A program made the translations under genes and the position numbers. The notes under the pieces are model-generated. The model did not search any database, was not told the origin of the DNA, and saw nothing but the letters and a program-made list of their open reading frames with translations. From contig WBMQ01000012.1 of NCBI GenBank assembly GCA_016630905.1, positions 1,054,001 to 1,118,000 on the forward strand: DNA of 64,000 bases, in the 5' to 3' direction. Below are positions 22,189 through 34,350 of this stretch, piece by piece. This stretch comes from Capillidium heterosporum. Its lineage: Eukaryota; Entomophthoromycota; Entomophthoromycetes; Entomophthorales; Capillidiaceae. Within the stretch, counting starts at the first letter, position 1. Every line of letters begins with the position of its first letter.

Positions 22189-23000
22189 GTTACCTTAAAC
22201 TATCTATCTAGAAAATTAAGTTAACTAAACTGGTACTTGAGTTCAAATAAACGTAAACATGTAGTGTCGAATGCTGTACTAAAATTTACCTATATTTTTT
22301 TCGTTGTATGTTGTAAAGACTTCAATTGACTTTAGCTTTATCTTCGTAAACTTCACTTCAAACTTCAAACCCAACTTGAAAAGTAAAGCTCCTGAACCGG
22401 TGAATTTGGTAAAAAGTGAGAGATGAGTAAGAAAATAATTGGTTGAAGTGGTGGTTTTATCCTTTTGTAGCCAGAACTTCGAGTGCTTTACAACATCTTT
22501 TCTGATACTATTTGGGAAGTTTTTAATGAAATAGTAATTTTTTGTATTTAAAGCATCAAAATGGCTGCATATAATTTAAATCTCTCAGTGGGGCCATATC
22601 ATATCATTAAAGCTGCTTCCAAAGCGTTAACCTTATAACGACGTTATAAAAGTATATTATATCACTAGACTTGAAAGTTCTATGGGTTTTTTACCTATTT
22701 GTATATCTACTGCACCTTATTTCCATATAAAATAGCTGCTTCACTATGATTTTTAGTACTACTCTGATCCAAGAGTTTATAACTTTCTAACAATTTTGAG
22801 CAGCTAAACCAGTTTATAATGACACTTAGCTAAGCATTGCTTAGTTCTAGAATCTCCAATAAATATCGAAACACGGGGTAGCTATTGGTTGTAGATTTAT
22901 TATGAAAATTAGTGGGTTTTTATCCTTTGCAGAATCCTACTTTGAAATAAGTTTATTAGTTTGACTTACTGCCATTACATAGAAAATTATTTTCGTTATA
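22189..23000. other. Divergent promoter region SRP54/RBM25
   Basis: 812 bp serving two genes that point away from each other. It holds the 17-nt palindrome listed separately; otherwise AT-rich. Confidence 0.55.
22633..22649. repeat. 17-nt palindrome in the SRP54/RBM25 divergent promoter
   Basis: TTATAACG A CGTTATAA: 8-nt perfect arms around one central base. It lies about 445 bp upstream of SRP54 and 350 bp upstream of RBM25. A dimeric regulator site is possible but untested. Confidence 0.55.
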
Positions 23001-25462
23001 ATGGATCCATATAAGAACCAGCCTAATCCTAATGCCCCATATCAATATGGTAAATTTTGATAGTTTTAATTTGTTTCCATTTTAGTTTAAACAGAACTGA
23101 ACGTATATATTTTTATAAATTAGGAGCTCAACCAAATGGAGGCCAACAGTCAACTTTTATGGCCCCTCCTATAAATTATGCGCCTCAGCCAATGTATTAC
23201 CAACAGCCCTATCCATACCCTATGATGCCACAGCAGCCTGGATATGGCTTTCCGCCACCCATGCCAATGATGGGCATGCCACCTCCGAACTACGGATACC
23301 CTATTCCGGTACCAACGGTACAAGCACCACCGGTACAAAAGACAATACTCAATCAAACTTCAGCTTCTAACTCTGCTCCTTCCATCACTACGAATCAAGT
23401 TCCATTGACAGTGCCAACAATCGCCCCTTTAACGGTCACAGCTCCTATAACCACCTCCCTTGCCGGTAATAATCAAAAAGCACTTCAATTATTTATAGGT
23501 AGTATTCCGGATGGGGTAAAGGATGAAGATATTGAAAAGATTCTCAAGGTAATTTATTTAGTGTTCATGTAAATGTAGCATATCTTAATGTATTTTTTAA
23601 AATTAGTGCTTTGGAGATTTATCAAAATGGAAAAGGCTAGTGAGCCCTACCACCAAAAAATTGCAAAAGTTTGGATTTGCCGAGTTTTTCGGCCCAAAAC
23701 CAATTATTGCTGCGTTAAGGATTTTAGGCGATATTGAAAGGCCTATTTACTTGCCCTCACCTATACCAGCACCAGAAAATGCACCCAACAAGCCAATTAT
23801 GGTACTTTAGTATAAGCCTCTTTATTTTAATATAGTTTAAATAGGTTAAAGTAGATGATGAAGTTCAAAAGTTTATAAATCTTTACAAGAGAACTCACAG
23901 TGTTGCTAAGGTAATTTTGATTTTAGAATATCCTTTTAATATAGAACATATAGTTGGAGGGAGACAATAATGACGTTGAGGTATATAATAAAATTGAATC
24001 GATAATTAAAAGTATGCCTGGTCACCCTGAAACCGAAAATGCAGACGTTGCCGGCCCAGATGCAAACAAAAAAGCTTCATCTAGGGATCGACACCGTTCA
24101 ACTAGCAAGGATGGTGACTCCGATTCCAGTGATGATGATCGTGACCTGAGGAGATTCATAGCTTCTGAGGAGCATAGAGCTAGACATCGTGCTGACGAAT
24201 ACTACGATGTAACTTTTATGTTGTTTTCATTCCATCTATAACGGTTTTTAGAGGCTTAAAGCTTGGGAAGATCGTGAAATCTACCGTAGCAAAGCGTATA
24301 AAAGAAACCAACAACGCGACAGTGAAACTGAGATACTAAGAGCTAAGGACCGGGAGACGCACGCAACTCGATTTAAGGAATGGGACGATGATAAGGAGCG
24401 AGAATCCGGTATTGAAGATTATTACGCCGACCGGTATGAATTTTTTCTTAACATTGCTAACCTTTTTAGTGCACGTTGGTGGGAGAAACGTCAGCTGATA
24501 CGTCAACATGAAATTGATGCTGATGAAGCTGATAAGCAACGTGAACGTGAGATGTTGGAGCATGAAAAGAAAATGAAGGAGCTTCAAATCAAAGAGGAAG
24601 CTGAGCGTAAAGCTAGATTGGAATGGGAGGCTGCTGAAAAGGCCAAACAAGCTGAAATTGCGGCACAGATGGCGTTGGAAGACTTTCCATCAGATAAAGA
24701 AACTAAACTTGATAACGACGACGATACTGCGTCGGCTGTTTCGGGGCTTGGGCCGGAGCCCGATAGTTTTAACCTACCAGCTGCCTCCAACAAGCTGCTA
24801 CTCAACGTCGGTTCCAACAGCGGAAAATCTAGCCCATCCATGGTCATGCTACGTCGACCTCGCGCCATCACCAGCACCCTCAATACCGACCACGGCTTCA
24901 TTGGTAACGACGACGACGAAGCCGATATAACCAAACGTCCCCGCCGACAACTTGTCCCCCTCGAGTACTCAGATGGCGAGTACGACCACTCAGACTCGGG
25001 TAAGAAGAGTAAATCCTCCAGCCGTGCTGCCCGTAACTCAGATAGTGACAAGAAGCACAAGCTCAAAGATCTTATGGATAGCATCCCTTCGGCTAAAGCG
25101 GAACTTTTCAAGTGGGACATAAAGTGGGAGTATCTCGATGACGTAAGTTGATTTGATATTTAAACCTGACAATTTTGTCTAGGCTTCCTTCAAAAAGATC
25201 GAAGGATTCGCGAGCAAGAAGATCATAGAGTATTTAGGCCAAGCCGAACCCGAGTTGACGAAGTTTGTCATTGACCATTTACGTAACAAGCAACCTCCTA
25301 ATTTGCTGGTCGATGAGATGGAAAAGGTAAGTTGCCATTTTTTAAGCAATTATTGACAGATGGATTATCTAGGTCCTCGATGAGGAGAGTACCACCTTTG
25401 TCCTACTGCTGTGGCGTATGATTGTGTTTGAAACTGAAGCTAAACATCTTAAATTACTCTGA
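23001..25462 (+). CDS. RBM25-type U1 snRNP-associated splicing factor (RRM, RE/RD-rich, PWI)
   Basis: Exons are 23001-23049, 23124-23548, 23607-23801, 23845-23910, 23954-24208, 24252-24433, 24470-25142, 25183-25326 and 25373-25462, giving 692 residues. In order: a Pro/Tyr/Met-rich N-terminus (YYQQPYPYPMMPQQPGYG), an RRM starting LQLFIGSIPDGVKDEDIEKIL and continuing KLQKFGFAEFFGP, a long charged Arg/Glu/Asp-rich coiled region, and a C-terminal PWI domain (DLMDSIPSAKAELFKWDIKW ... KKIIEYLGQAEPELTKFV ... VLDEESTTFVLLLWRMIVFETEAKHL). This is the architecture of human RBM25, which links U1 snRNP to 5' splice-site choice; yeast Snu71 is the reduced relative. A full-length form fits a genome with many introns, weak donors and an apparent minor-type intron. 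Every junction keeps frame. Confidence 0.93.
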
Positions 25463-27117
25463 TATGCCTGCTTTAAACTGCTGCCTCGGTCCTACTATTT
25501 TCTATTAAAAGTCCTATTTTACAGGTTTCTATTTATATTTAATTGTAACTCCATCTTTTACTGTAGCTAAACTAATTCAAGTTGTCTTTTATTGTACTAT
25601 ATATCTAGATACTAATGTCTATCAGAGGTCAAGGTATATTTTTAACTTGGATGTTGACAGTATCTATTGCAAAATCGATGTCTATTTATTAAGATTCATA
25701 TTTACTATGTCAATAAAAGTGAAGCTTTAAAGCAACTGGTAACCAACTGAACAGGTAAGCAAACCATATCATTAGACTATATGGTTTTTTGAAATGCTTA
25801 TTGCAAGAGCTACATTTCTTTTGTAATCCAATTCAGGCTACTAGATGTTTTTAGCTTCTATTTTTTGCTATGACTAACTTTTGTTTTACCACAACACAAG
25901 TGTGAAGTTACCATTGCAGATGCCATTACGAGTATACATGGATTTTTAGTGCTGCATAGGTTAATTGGGAATTAAACAAATATAGATAAACATCCGATGA
26001 TTGCTGACATCACTTTATAATGTTTTCAATCGTAACTTAATAAACTTCCACCCAATATTGTCTCGATGCATTGATTCATTGGCACTTTATTGCATATGAC
26101 AACGTAAGAAAACTAGATCTAAACTCGGCTTCCACATTGCAACAGCACCACCATGATATAGTTAATTTTCACAGTAGCCTCAGTATATCTACTTCAGGTA
26201 ATGCCTACAACAACATTCCACTTACGGCTGCAGATGATAAGCCTTGAGTATCTTACAACTTTATGAACTCTATCATCGCTGAAATGATATTTCAAATCGA
26301 TGCATCCAATCTCAATCCAACCTAGACATCAATTTATACCACCAATAGCTATGATCTCTCAATGTTTCGTGGTATGTACAAGGTCTCAAAATATCGTTTC
26401 ATCCTTTACTTAAATCTGGCTCTAGAGCTGACGAACTTTTACTATAAGCGGCACTAAATTTTACGATGCAGCTATTGAGACTTGTCTATCCAATAGATAG
26501 TATCAGTCCAATGTAGCCTTATTCCTAGTAAAGTAATGCAAGAAAGCAATAGCATGGTAGAAAAGGATTGGTAGTCCAGGCATAACTTTACTGGGATCAA
26601 GCTTGATTTGAAATCATCAATTTTCAATTTATCGGCTTTGCTAAAGGATATCGAGAAGTTCGTGATTAGTTGGAGCATTCGGGCAATATTTTATAAGCAA
26701 AGCTATATAGCTTATGTACACTCTTATAAGCTAATCCCAAACAGTACATACTTCACCTATTAAAACATTTAAGCAGGTAACCTAAAAAGGTAAATTCTAT
26801 CTTAAAACCTCGATGATTTAATCATTAAATCATCGGTCCGATAGGAATGGTAAAACTAGATCGAGTGTTTTCCCAACTAAAGCCAGACATACCCTTACTT
26901 CATTACGGTTGAACTTTGATGGCTTAAAGCTTCTTGTTGGCTGGAAATAGACATTTTGGCACCTTTATGAAGCTTATTAGTAACCAAGTTCTTAAAAATG
27001 AAAACAAGCTTGGGCCTATGAAAATATACTATTCTGAAAATTGTATGATTTCATCAGATCAAATAATATATAAAGTAAACATTATCCTACCAACACTGCC
27101 AAACAATCTTTTTTAAA
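25463..27117. other. 1.65-kb intergenic region
   Basis: One of the longest spacers in the left half. It contains the 25-nt palindrome at 26811-26835 and no frame with family features (26472-26678 looks like chance). Confidence 0.5.
26811..26835. repeat. 25-nt perfect palindrome
   Basis: Arms CGATGATTTAAT and ATTAAATCATCG (12 nt each) flank a single C. It lies 283 bp upstream of the ATG at 27118. A perfect match of this length is unlikely by chance in a region this size, though AT-richness raises the odds. Confidence 0.7.
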
Positions 27118-27714
27118 ATGCCATCAAAATGCAACCTAAGTTTAATCGCAGCACTCGCCCTTGCCAAACACGCCCCCAACTTCCCAAAGTCGCAACAAGG
27201 TAGTGAGTACAGCAAAAGGAATATGACAAAGTCTCCTGTACCGTTAGATGAACCCATCATCGACTCTTGCTTGGAAAGTAAACAATTTAGTGAAAGCTCG
27301 GCTGACTCTTTAGCCTCCAAAAGCGACTTGGAAAGTGAAGGTTCAACTCTAAGTGGCGTACGCTCTACATCTATGGAGGATATCCTCAACGATCCCATCT
27401 TTAACCAAGCCCTTGAAAATGTTCGAAACGCCGTCCACAACTCATGCAACTCCAAAGTCAACATGGGATCACTGGCAATGGAGGATCCTAAGATTCGTGA
27501 TGCCATCGAGCAAGCTTATCTAGTAATGCGGAAGCCAGAGATCCAAGCTATTGCAAACAAAAAAGCTTCTGATGTAGCAAGTAGGAGGAATTCGGACGAG
27601 TTTTCTTTGAATGGTAAACCGTATAGAAATAAGATTACCAACTTGAAGACTTCGGTATCTTCGCCTGCTCTTATACGTACGACTGGAGCTGATGATTTAG
27701 CCAATACTATATAA
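27118..27714 (+). CDS. Ser-rich protein of unknown function
   Basis: Intronless, 198 residues; I do not recognise it. The first 90 residues are Ser/Glu/Leu-rich and probably disordered (KQFSESSADSLASKSDLESE). Residues about 92-152 form an ordered, helical-looking segment with paired Asp-Pro motifs (DILNDPIFNQALENVRNAV ... MEDPKIRDAIEQAYLVMRKPEIQAI). The DP-x-(I/F) helical rhythm faintly recalls the DP/STI1 repeats of co-chaperones, but similarity is too weak to assign. The last 45 residues are basic and Ser-rich. No signal peptide or membrane helix is visible. The long open frame, normal ATG context and non-random codon choice support a real gene. Confidence 0.6.
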   Translation: MPSKCNLSLIAALALAKHAPNFPKSQQGSEYSKRNMTKSPVPLDEPIIDSCLESKQFSESSADSLASKSDLESEGSTLSGVRSTSMEDILNDPIFNQALENVRNAVHNSCNSKVNMGSLAMEDPKIRDAIEQAYLVMRKPEIQAIANKKASDVASRRNSDEFSLNGKPYRNKITNLKTSVSSPALIRTTGADDLANTI

Positions 27715-28803
27715 CAACTTTGAATTGAACTGCACATTAACTGCCTACCTTAAAATACTAAACCATTTCTATTTATATTTATATCCACGTTCTAACTCCA
27801 GTGCAAATAAAACTATGTCTAATTTATACTAAACATTATTGTGTTTTTGATTTTGTTGTAATTGTTAGCATATAGCTATGGTTGTAAAAATATATAAAGT
27901 TATCTCTGAAATAGCTATATTTATGTTCTCAGTTTATAAAAGTAAATATATTCAAATAGATTGCTGATAAAGAGCTCAACGAAAAGTCAAGTACATTAGA
28001 TAACTCATATGTGAGGATGGAAATCAATTTGCAACTTCAGCTGGCAAATCTACAAAGGAAAATAATTGTCTCAAGAGTAGTCTTAGAACTTTGAACCGCC
28101 CAACTAAAATATATACTATAAGATCAAACAACACATAGGTTTCAAATGAAACATACCTACATATCTACTTACATTTGATACTTTGTAATATAAAGCATAG
28201 TAATGGTGATTACTATCTATATATTCCAGAATTCTAAATTTGAAACTTGCTACAGAAAGTAGGTTGGTCTTTAAGGCTATATGAATGTATTAATGCAGCA
28301 AATATATCGCAGAAATGAAGGTTATATTCTAAGTTTCGTTATATAAATACCTATGTAGTCAATACGAGTACGCACTAAACACTTTAACTTTTATAATCTA
28401 TGGAATTTACTTCAATTATTCCATTTTAGTCAAGTATAAGTAGACACATTTACTCAAACTATGAATGCATGCCTAATAATAAACTGCAAGCTGCTGTACT
28501 ATTTTTATATATTTCAGCTTAGTCTACCTATTAATTATTATCAGGCCATAATCTATCATAATAGATAGCAGCTACAATTGTAATCCCGAGATTTATACCT
28601 CAGCCTTTAGGCTCAATGTCTCCGCACATTCAGATTTGGATCCGATTTCCAGTTATTCAAGTCCAACCAATAAACCCCAGTTTCCAATATCAATTGAAAT
28701 TTTCTACACGATCCACCACATTTCAACCTTACAAGCTTTGGTGAGCAAATCCAACTTTCAACTATACTGAAGAGCAAGATAAAGAAAGAGTACCAAATAA
28801 CAG
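27715..28803. other. Intergenic spacer before MGM1
   Basis: About 1.09 kb, AT-rich, both neighbours on the plus strand. No gene or clear element recognised. Confidence 0.5.
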
Positions 28804-31574
28804 ATGATCGGCAACTATCTGACCCAACTATGCCGACAAAATTCCTTTAGAGCCACACCTAGGATGTCCAAATTTACATCACCAAATTTAACAAAGCCGA
28901 GATTGTTTTCAACCTATACTCAAAGCACCAGTTTAATTAAAATTAAGAGTAACGCAAGCACGTCTAGGTTGGATGTAAAACGAAGCATAGCATTCACGGC
29001 GGTGCCAAGGTTCTTTTTAAGGAGTATGAGGCTACCAGTTACCTTCTTAGGAGTAGGTGCAGGCACAGCTGGCTACGTCAACTTTCGTCTTCATGGTAAC
29101 TTATCGATTTATTAACAGCTTTGCTTATTTCTTCTTTTTATCCATTAAAATATAGAGGCTACCAAAAACTTTGTCCCAGACTGGATGACTGATGCTTTCA
29201 AAGAAGCCAACACGTTCTTAAAAGTGCCAAGGAAGAGGGAAACAGTTTCTTCACCGACCTCCAAACCAAATTCTCCTCCTTTTTCGACGAAGGCAGTGGA
29301 AGGTGACGTATCTTCGTTTAGCATACCTGGGGCTTCCTAACCAGAATTTACCTAGCAACAATTTGGTACCGCAACCGGTGCCTACTTGGGAAGATGATAA
29401 GGAAGAGGAAGACAAGCCAGCCCAACGTAAACCGAAGCTGTTCAAGCGTAGCGAAGTTGAGAAAGACGAACAGTTCTCCCCGTTGATTCGCAAGCTTATC
29501 GAGATAAGGGCCATATTGAAGGCAGCAGGTCCCAACCACTCCCTACACATGCCCGCTATTGTCGTAGTTGGTTCCCAGTCCTCGGGAAAATCTTCCGTTC
29601 TTGAAGCTATCGTCGGTCGTGAATTCTTACCAAAGTAAAGTTATTTTAGCTTATAAAACTAATGTTTTTTTAGAGGCGGAAATATGGTGACGCGTAGGCC
29701 AATCGAATTGACATTAATTCATTCACCCGAATTGGACCAAGAGTATGGAGTGATACCCCAGGTCAACAAAAATAAGATCTACGACTTTGAACAGATTCAA
29801 GCTTCATTGGCTACTCTCAATCTACAGGTATCCAGTCACGAGTGCGTCTCTGACGATCCGATTGAACTCAAAATCTACTCACCCAACGTCCCTGACTTGA
29901 CGCTGATCGATTTACCCGGCTACATTCAAGTACACACCAAGGACCAACCTCGCACGCTGAAGAAGAAGATCGCCGACCTTTGCCACCGCTACATCAGCCA
30001 ACCCAACGTCATTTTAGCAGTATGCCCAGCCGACGTGGATCTTGCCAACTCGGAAGCGCTGTTGGCCAGCCGACGAGTTGATCCCAACGGATATCGTACC
30101 CTTGGTGTCGTCTCCAAATTGGATCTAGTTGAACCTGCTTTGGGTGTTTCCATATTAGAGAACCAGGACTACCCACTGAAGTTAGGCTACATCGGAGTCA
30201 TCTGCAAACCTACGGATCGCGGCAACTCCTTGCGACCAATTGCACCCAACGATGCTCCGAAACCGGATCCCTTCGCCAGTATGCCCATTTACAAACATCG
30301 CAACTTACGGGTTGGAGTACCTAATCTACGTCGGACATTGATTGAAGTTTTGGAGGACCGCATGGGCCAGGGACTGCAATCCCTATATGATACGGTGCAA
30401 GGTGAACTGGAAGAGGTACGATACCAGTACAAGGTTGAATACAACGACCGGCTCATCAGCGCCGAATCCTACGTCGCTGAATCGATGGATATTTTAAAGA
30501 TAAGGTTCAAGGACTTTACCGAAACCTTTGGCAAGGCGCAAATCCGAGCTCAGATCCAAGCTTTGTTGCAGCAAAAGGTTATGGATGTGGCAGCCCGTGT
30601 ATATTGGTCCGACCCCGATATTTCCCAACTTAGTAAAACACTCAACGACGATCCCATCTGGTCCACCAAATTGGATCGAGCTGCCGCTTTACTAACTAAG
30701 AGTGGAGTAGGTAAGCTGAGCACGCAGCTCGTCGTCGACACGTTGATGCAACACATGGACCGGATCAGCAAAACCGAACCCTTTATTCACCACGATGCTA
30801 TGCGTCGACAGATCATCCAGTTTCTCCGACAACATCGTCAAGAGTAAGTTGAAATCAACAGTGGACCAAGTTGAGAACACGATCAAGCCCTTCAAATTCG
30901 AAGTCGACTGCAACCGTCAAGAGTGGCAGGAGGCTCAAGAGCAGACCACTTTACTTTTGAAGCAGGAGATTCAGATGGTTGATACTGCTATCAGCAAGAT
31001 CCAGAAAGCAGTAGGCTCAGCCAAACTTAAGGCCGCCCTCAACTATCTGCAGCAGGCGGCCCGTCAAGAGTACATGGACCCTATGGGCTTGGAAGCTTTA
31101 GGGAACGGTAGTGGTGACAACAGCGACAACAACGGTGAAGTAACGGTCGCTCCCTTTAGCAGCAAACTTTTAGATAAGGCTAGGGAGGCCCAGTGGCTCA
31201 AAGACCGTAAGATGGCCCTCAAGTTTCGGTTGGCAGTCACCAAATCCCGACCCTGTAGGACGAGTGACAACAAGGTTCTGTGCCCTGAAGTCTATCTAAA
31301 TATGGTAGGCACCAAGCTCACTGGCACAGCTGTCATGTTCATCCAAGTCGAACTTTTGAACGAAGTCTTCTTCCAGTTCCCTAGGGAAGTCGATACTCAC
31401 TTGTTGTATAGGGGCTTGGCCACTAAGGAGCAGGCTCTCAAATTTGCTTTACAGAACCCCAAGGTGCGTAGGCAATTGGAACTCTTTGAGAGTAAGAAGC
31501 AGTTGGAAGTTGCTAGCCAGAAATTGAGGTACATGTTGGGTGAGCGCAACAAGGATGGACGTGAGGAACATTAA
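28804..31574 (+). CDS. MGM1: Mgm1/OPA1 dynamin-related GTPase of mitochondrial inner-membrane fusion (contains a +1 frame shift)
   Basis: Mgm1 fuses inner membranes and shapes cristae. Exons are 28804-29095, 29156-29307, 29345-29634 and 29674-31574. The N-terminus is a basic mitochondrial presequence followed by the inner-membrane anchor ([16 protein letters not shown], about 80-95). The dynamin G domain has G1 GSQSSGKS (about 222), G3 DLPGYI, G4 VSKLDL. The stalk/GED region includes [15 protein letters not shown] and extends to 31574. Within exon 4 the frame moves by +1 between about 30795 and 30847: MRRQIIQF is in one frame, [18 protein letters not shown] in the next. No GT-AG pair can account for it. 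Because about 250 conserved codons follow, I read this as a sequencing indel, a very recent lesion, or a programmed +1 shift. Intron 2 (37 nt, GTATCT...CCAG) is the most uncertain junction. Confidence 0.9.
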
Positions 31575-31784
31575 ATTTGGAAATAGCGTTTTTTATTGTT
31601 GGCTGTAGTATAGTATTAGCTTTGCTGTTGTTAGGCTGGGCAGCTTATCCTAATGGAAATATTGGAAAAAAGAGTCATGGAAATAAATTGTTCTTAGATA
31701 ATGGTACTATACCTATAAACTTTATAAAATAAATATAATTTAAAAGATAAACTTCACAAAGTCAAATTTATTTCACAAATTCAG

Positions 31785-33044
31785 CTAGATTCTTACTACT
31801 TTTTTGCACTTCTTCAACTTGGGTTTATATTCTTCAGTCATGTTGGGGTTGAACTTAGGCTTGACGAATTCGAAGAATTTAGGCTGCTCAGGCTGGATTT
31901 CGATATCCTGCTTCAACTGCTTAGCTAAAACTTGCAGTCGGAACTTGATATCCTCCTTTACCTTCTCATCAACTGGGTACTTCAACTCCTTCTCTACCTT
32001 GGGTACGTCACTTTCAACTACCTTATCGGTGGTAGTGGTAGCAGTGGCAGTAGCAGTTACCGAGCCTGAAACTGAACCGGTAGGGGTAGCAGTAGTCAAG
32101 TAGGATTGACTGATTGTTCCATTCACATTCGAAACTCTCAAAGTGGACGAAGTCAAAGTCAAGCTCTGCGATTTAGTAGGATACTTGTTAGTCAAAGTTA
32201 GGAAGTCAGGGATGTCAAGTTGGCCACTCGAACTCTTGGCACTAGAACTAGTAACTTGGTCGGTAGGGTAGTTGCCAGTTAGGAGGTCTTAGTCGATTGG
32301 ACACTCGAAGTTGGGGTGGCAGTGGTGGAGGCAACAGTTGTGGATTTACCAGTAGGGTATGTATCAGTAACGTCAATCAAGGTCAGGGTAGATACAGCGG
32401 TCGCCGAATTTACTTTGGTGGAGGTGATGTTGGAGTTGATGGTCGAGGTGATAGAAACATAACCGGAAATGGAGGTGGGTACGGAAGCTGAGGTGGAGTT
32501 GGAACCGGATTCGGTAATTGAGGTTACACTAGGTGACTGAACCAGAAGTTTGGCTGGTTACTGAACCAGTAGATGAAACTGAATCGGTAGCTGAAGTCGA
32601 ACTAACGCTACTGTCGGTGCCGGTAGCACTGGTACTAGTAACCGATAAGCTAGTCGAGCTTCCAACTGAACTGGTAACTGAAGGTACCTCAGCACTGCCA
32701 CTACCGTCATCGACGTTGTCGTTGGAGGCACAGAAGCTGAACTGGTAGCTGAAACTAACTGCCTTCACTGCCAAATTGGGATCGGTCCTGTAGAACCCAG
32801 TCGTCATAAAGTCGATTACGTTGGCCTCGGTACATGCAGTATCCTTGTACAAAGTTAAAATAGTGTTGTCGGTACGTAAGTTGATAGAACTCAAGTTGAT
32901 GGGCGAAGCTAGTGGGATACAGCTGGTTGCTACATCACTCTTCAAGACTTTATCCTTGATGGTAGGGCCGTTGACAATAGCGGTGAACATGGAGCCTTGA
33001 ACTAATGTCAACAGTACACTTAGGGTAACTAATGGGACTTGCAT
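31785..33044 (-). pseudogene. Secreted Ser/Thr-rich protein gene with two frame breaks
   Basis: The 5' frame (33044 to 32529) gives a signal peptide (MQVPLVTLSVLLTLVQG), a 100-residue ordered domain with three Cys (SCIPLASPINL ... LYKDTACTEANVIDF ... FSFCASND), then a Ser/Thr/Val tract that hits TAG. The next frame (+1), from about 32540 to 32285, continues Ser/Thr-rich coding (TSASVPTSISGYVSIT) up to a TAA. A further shift returns to the first frame (32283 to 31785): Ser/Thr tract, then a basic, charged C-terminus (KVEKELKYPVDEK ... KLKKCKKVVRI). The net shift is zero. The Ser/Thr bias persists through all three, so the whole was one gene. No GPI signal is seen; a mannosylated wall or secreted protein is likely. 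I cannot tell decay from sequencing error. Confidence 0.7.
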
Positions 33045-33903
33045 ATCTTTCTACTATTAACTAATTTAATTAGGTTTTCGGGATTGTAATTTTTAGGTTG
33101 GGAGGGATTAGGTGTATTAGGTCGGAAACAAGGAAAGACGTAGTAAGTAAAGAAATGAAAAGCGATGGAGTTGGGGATTATAGAGTTGTAGGAGAAATTA
33201 GGATGAACCACTGGATAAAAATAGTATCTGTTATAAGGTACAAGTTATTCCTCAAAGGCGGGCTCACCGCCAATTTATTTTTAAAATGCGCAAGACTTTA
33301 ATGGTAAATATCAAATTTATTTTTAAAAGCTGTATAGTTTTGGACCACATTGAAGCGTATGATGTTGGAGATATAGGCAGTTTACTTTGTATTATATATA
33401 TACCATCTGAAAGACCAACTCCTGGGAAGCTGTACATTAAAGTTCGATATGCCTTCCGATATTGAAGCTAGATAAAATGTTGGAAATTTGCTATTCTTCC
33501 GCTCAATTGTCAGAAGGTGCTTTATGAGAACTTGAATAGACTCTAATATTGTTTAGAAATAGCTAAGCAATTGGATATATAAATAGAATTTAGCAAAGTT
33601 CATCTACAAATGGATTTCTATAATAAACTTTTGTCAAACAAAAATAGGCCAGCTTCAAATTTACAATTGATAATTTTATCAACATCGTTGGTTAATAATC
33701 AACTTATATCATTCAAAGATTTGGTGCCTTTAATTGCACCCAATTTAATGTGTTTCGTACTCTATAGAAGAGTAATTTTGAGGTTCGAACCAAGAAACCA
33801 GATATCATGGGTATAAAGCTGTAAATCTCAAGGAATTTCAATTCTAAAAACCTTGTTCCTTAATGTCACCACGTATAAATATCTATATCAAAGGGAATTA
33901 CAA
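33045..33903. other. Intergenic spacer
   Basis: 859 bp between the Ser/Thr-rich gene and tRNA-Ile. The short frames at 33098 and 33610 show no family features and are not supported. Confidence 0.5.
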
Positions 33904-33998
33904 GCTCTTGTAGCAAAGTGGTTAATGCGTCGTGCTTATAATTCTAAAGTTATACAGAAGTCACGCGAAGGTCACGGGTTCGATCCCCGTCTAGAGCA
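33904..33998 (+). tRNA. tRNA-Ile(UAU) with intron
   Basis: Acceptor arms GCTCTTG and CTAGAGC, T arm ACGGG-TTCGATC-CCCGT, discriminator A. The anticodon loop reads CTTATAA, giving anticodon UAU, which decodes AUA. An intron of about 19 nt (roughly 33942-33960) follows position 37; fungal tRNA-Ile(UAU) genes commonly carry one. One acceptor pair (T6/T67) is mismatched. The RNA is followed by an A/T run suitable as a Pol III terminator (TTATTTTTT). Confidence 0.85.
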
Positions 33999-34350
33999 TT
34001 TATTTTTTACTTTGAGGCTTCTGATATAGATCTCTGTTGTCGAGACTTAGATCCTTCTCTTGCTTTTTACTATACCTCTATTCCTGTATTGGATTGTTGA
34101 AATTTTCGAAACTTGGTTAACCTTAAATCACCTGAAACGCATTTAATATAGATACAGGTTTGGTTTATGTTTGTATTTGAATCATTGTAATACACTTCCA
34201 GTATGTTTTAAAAGAATGTATTTAATCAAAAAAATATTATTATGAAACTAAATATATTATTGAAAACCACAATAACTAACAACTAGGAAATCAAACTATT
34301 TATTATCCTACCATAACTTACCCACGTTCAAAAGTTAAGTTGAACCTAAC
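33999..34350. other. Spacer between tRNA-Ile and ULA1
   Basis: 352 bp, AT-rich, holding the tRNA terminator T-run just after 33999. Nothing else seen. Confidence 0.5.

Noticed and set aside
23911-23953. A second ATATCCTTTT in an RBM25 intron as another U12 intron
   Set aside because: It lies inside a normal GTAATT...ATATAG intron, with no CCTTAAC after it, and the GT-AG ends give the right frame.
29308-29326. A 19-nt intron (GTGACG...TTTAG) in MGM1
   Set aside because: It would keep the frame but is too short to splice; a 37-nt GTATCT...CCAG intron two codons later gives the same frame.
31785-33044. Hidden introns as the cause of the frame changes in the Ser/Thr-rich gene
   Set aside because: No donor is in the phase needed for the first TAG; the only in-phase alternative has a poor GTTCAG donor and removes clean Ser/Thr coding.
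33610-33816. A 68-codon frame before tRNA-Ile, including GAGGTTCGAACC that resembles a T arm
   Set aside because: No acceptor or anticodon arm can be folded around it, and the frame has no recognisable features.
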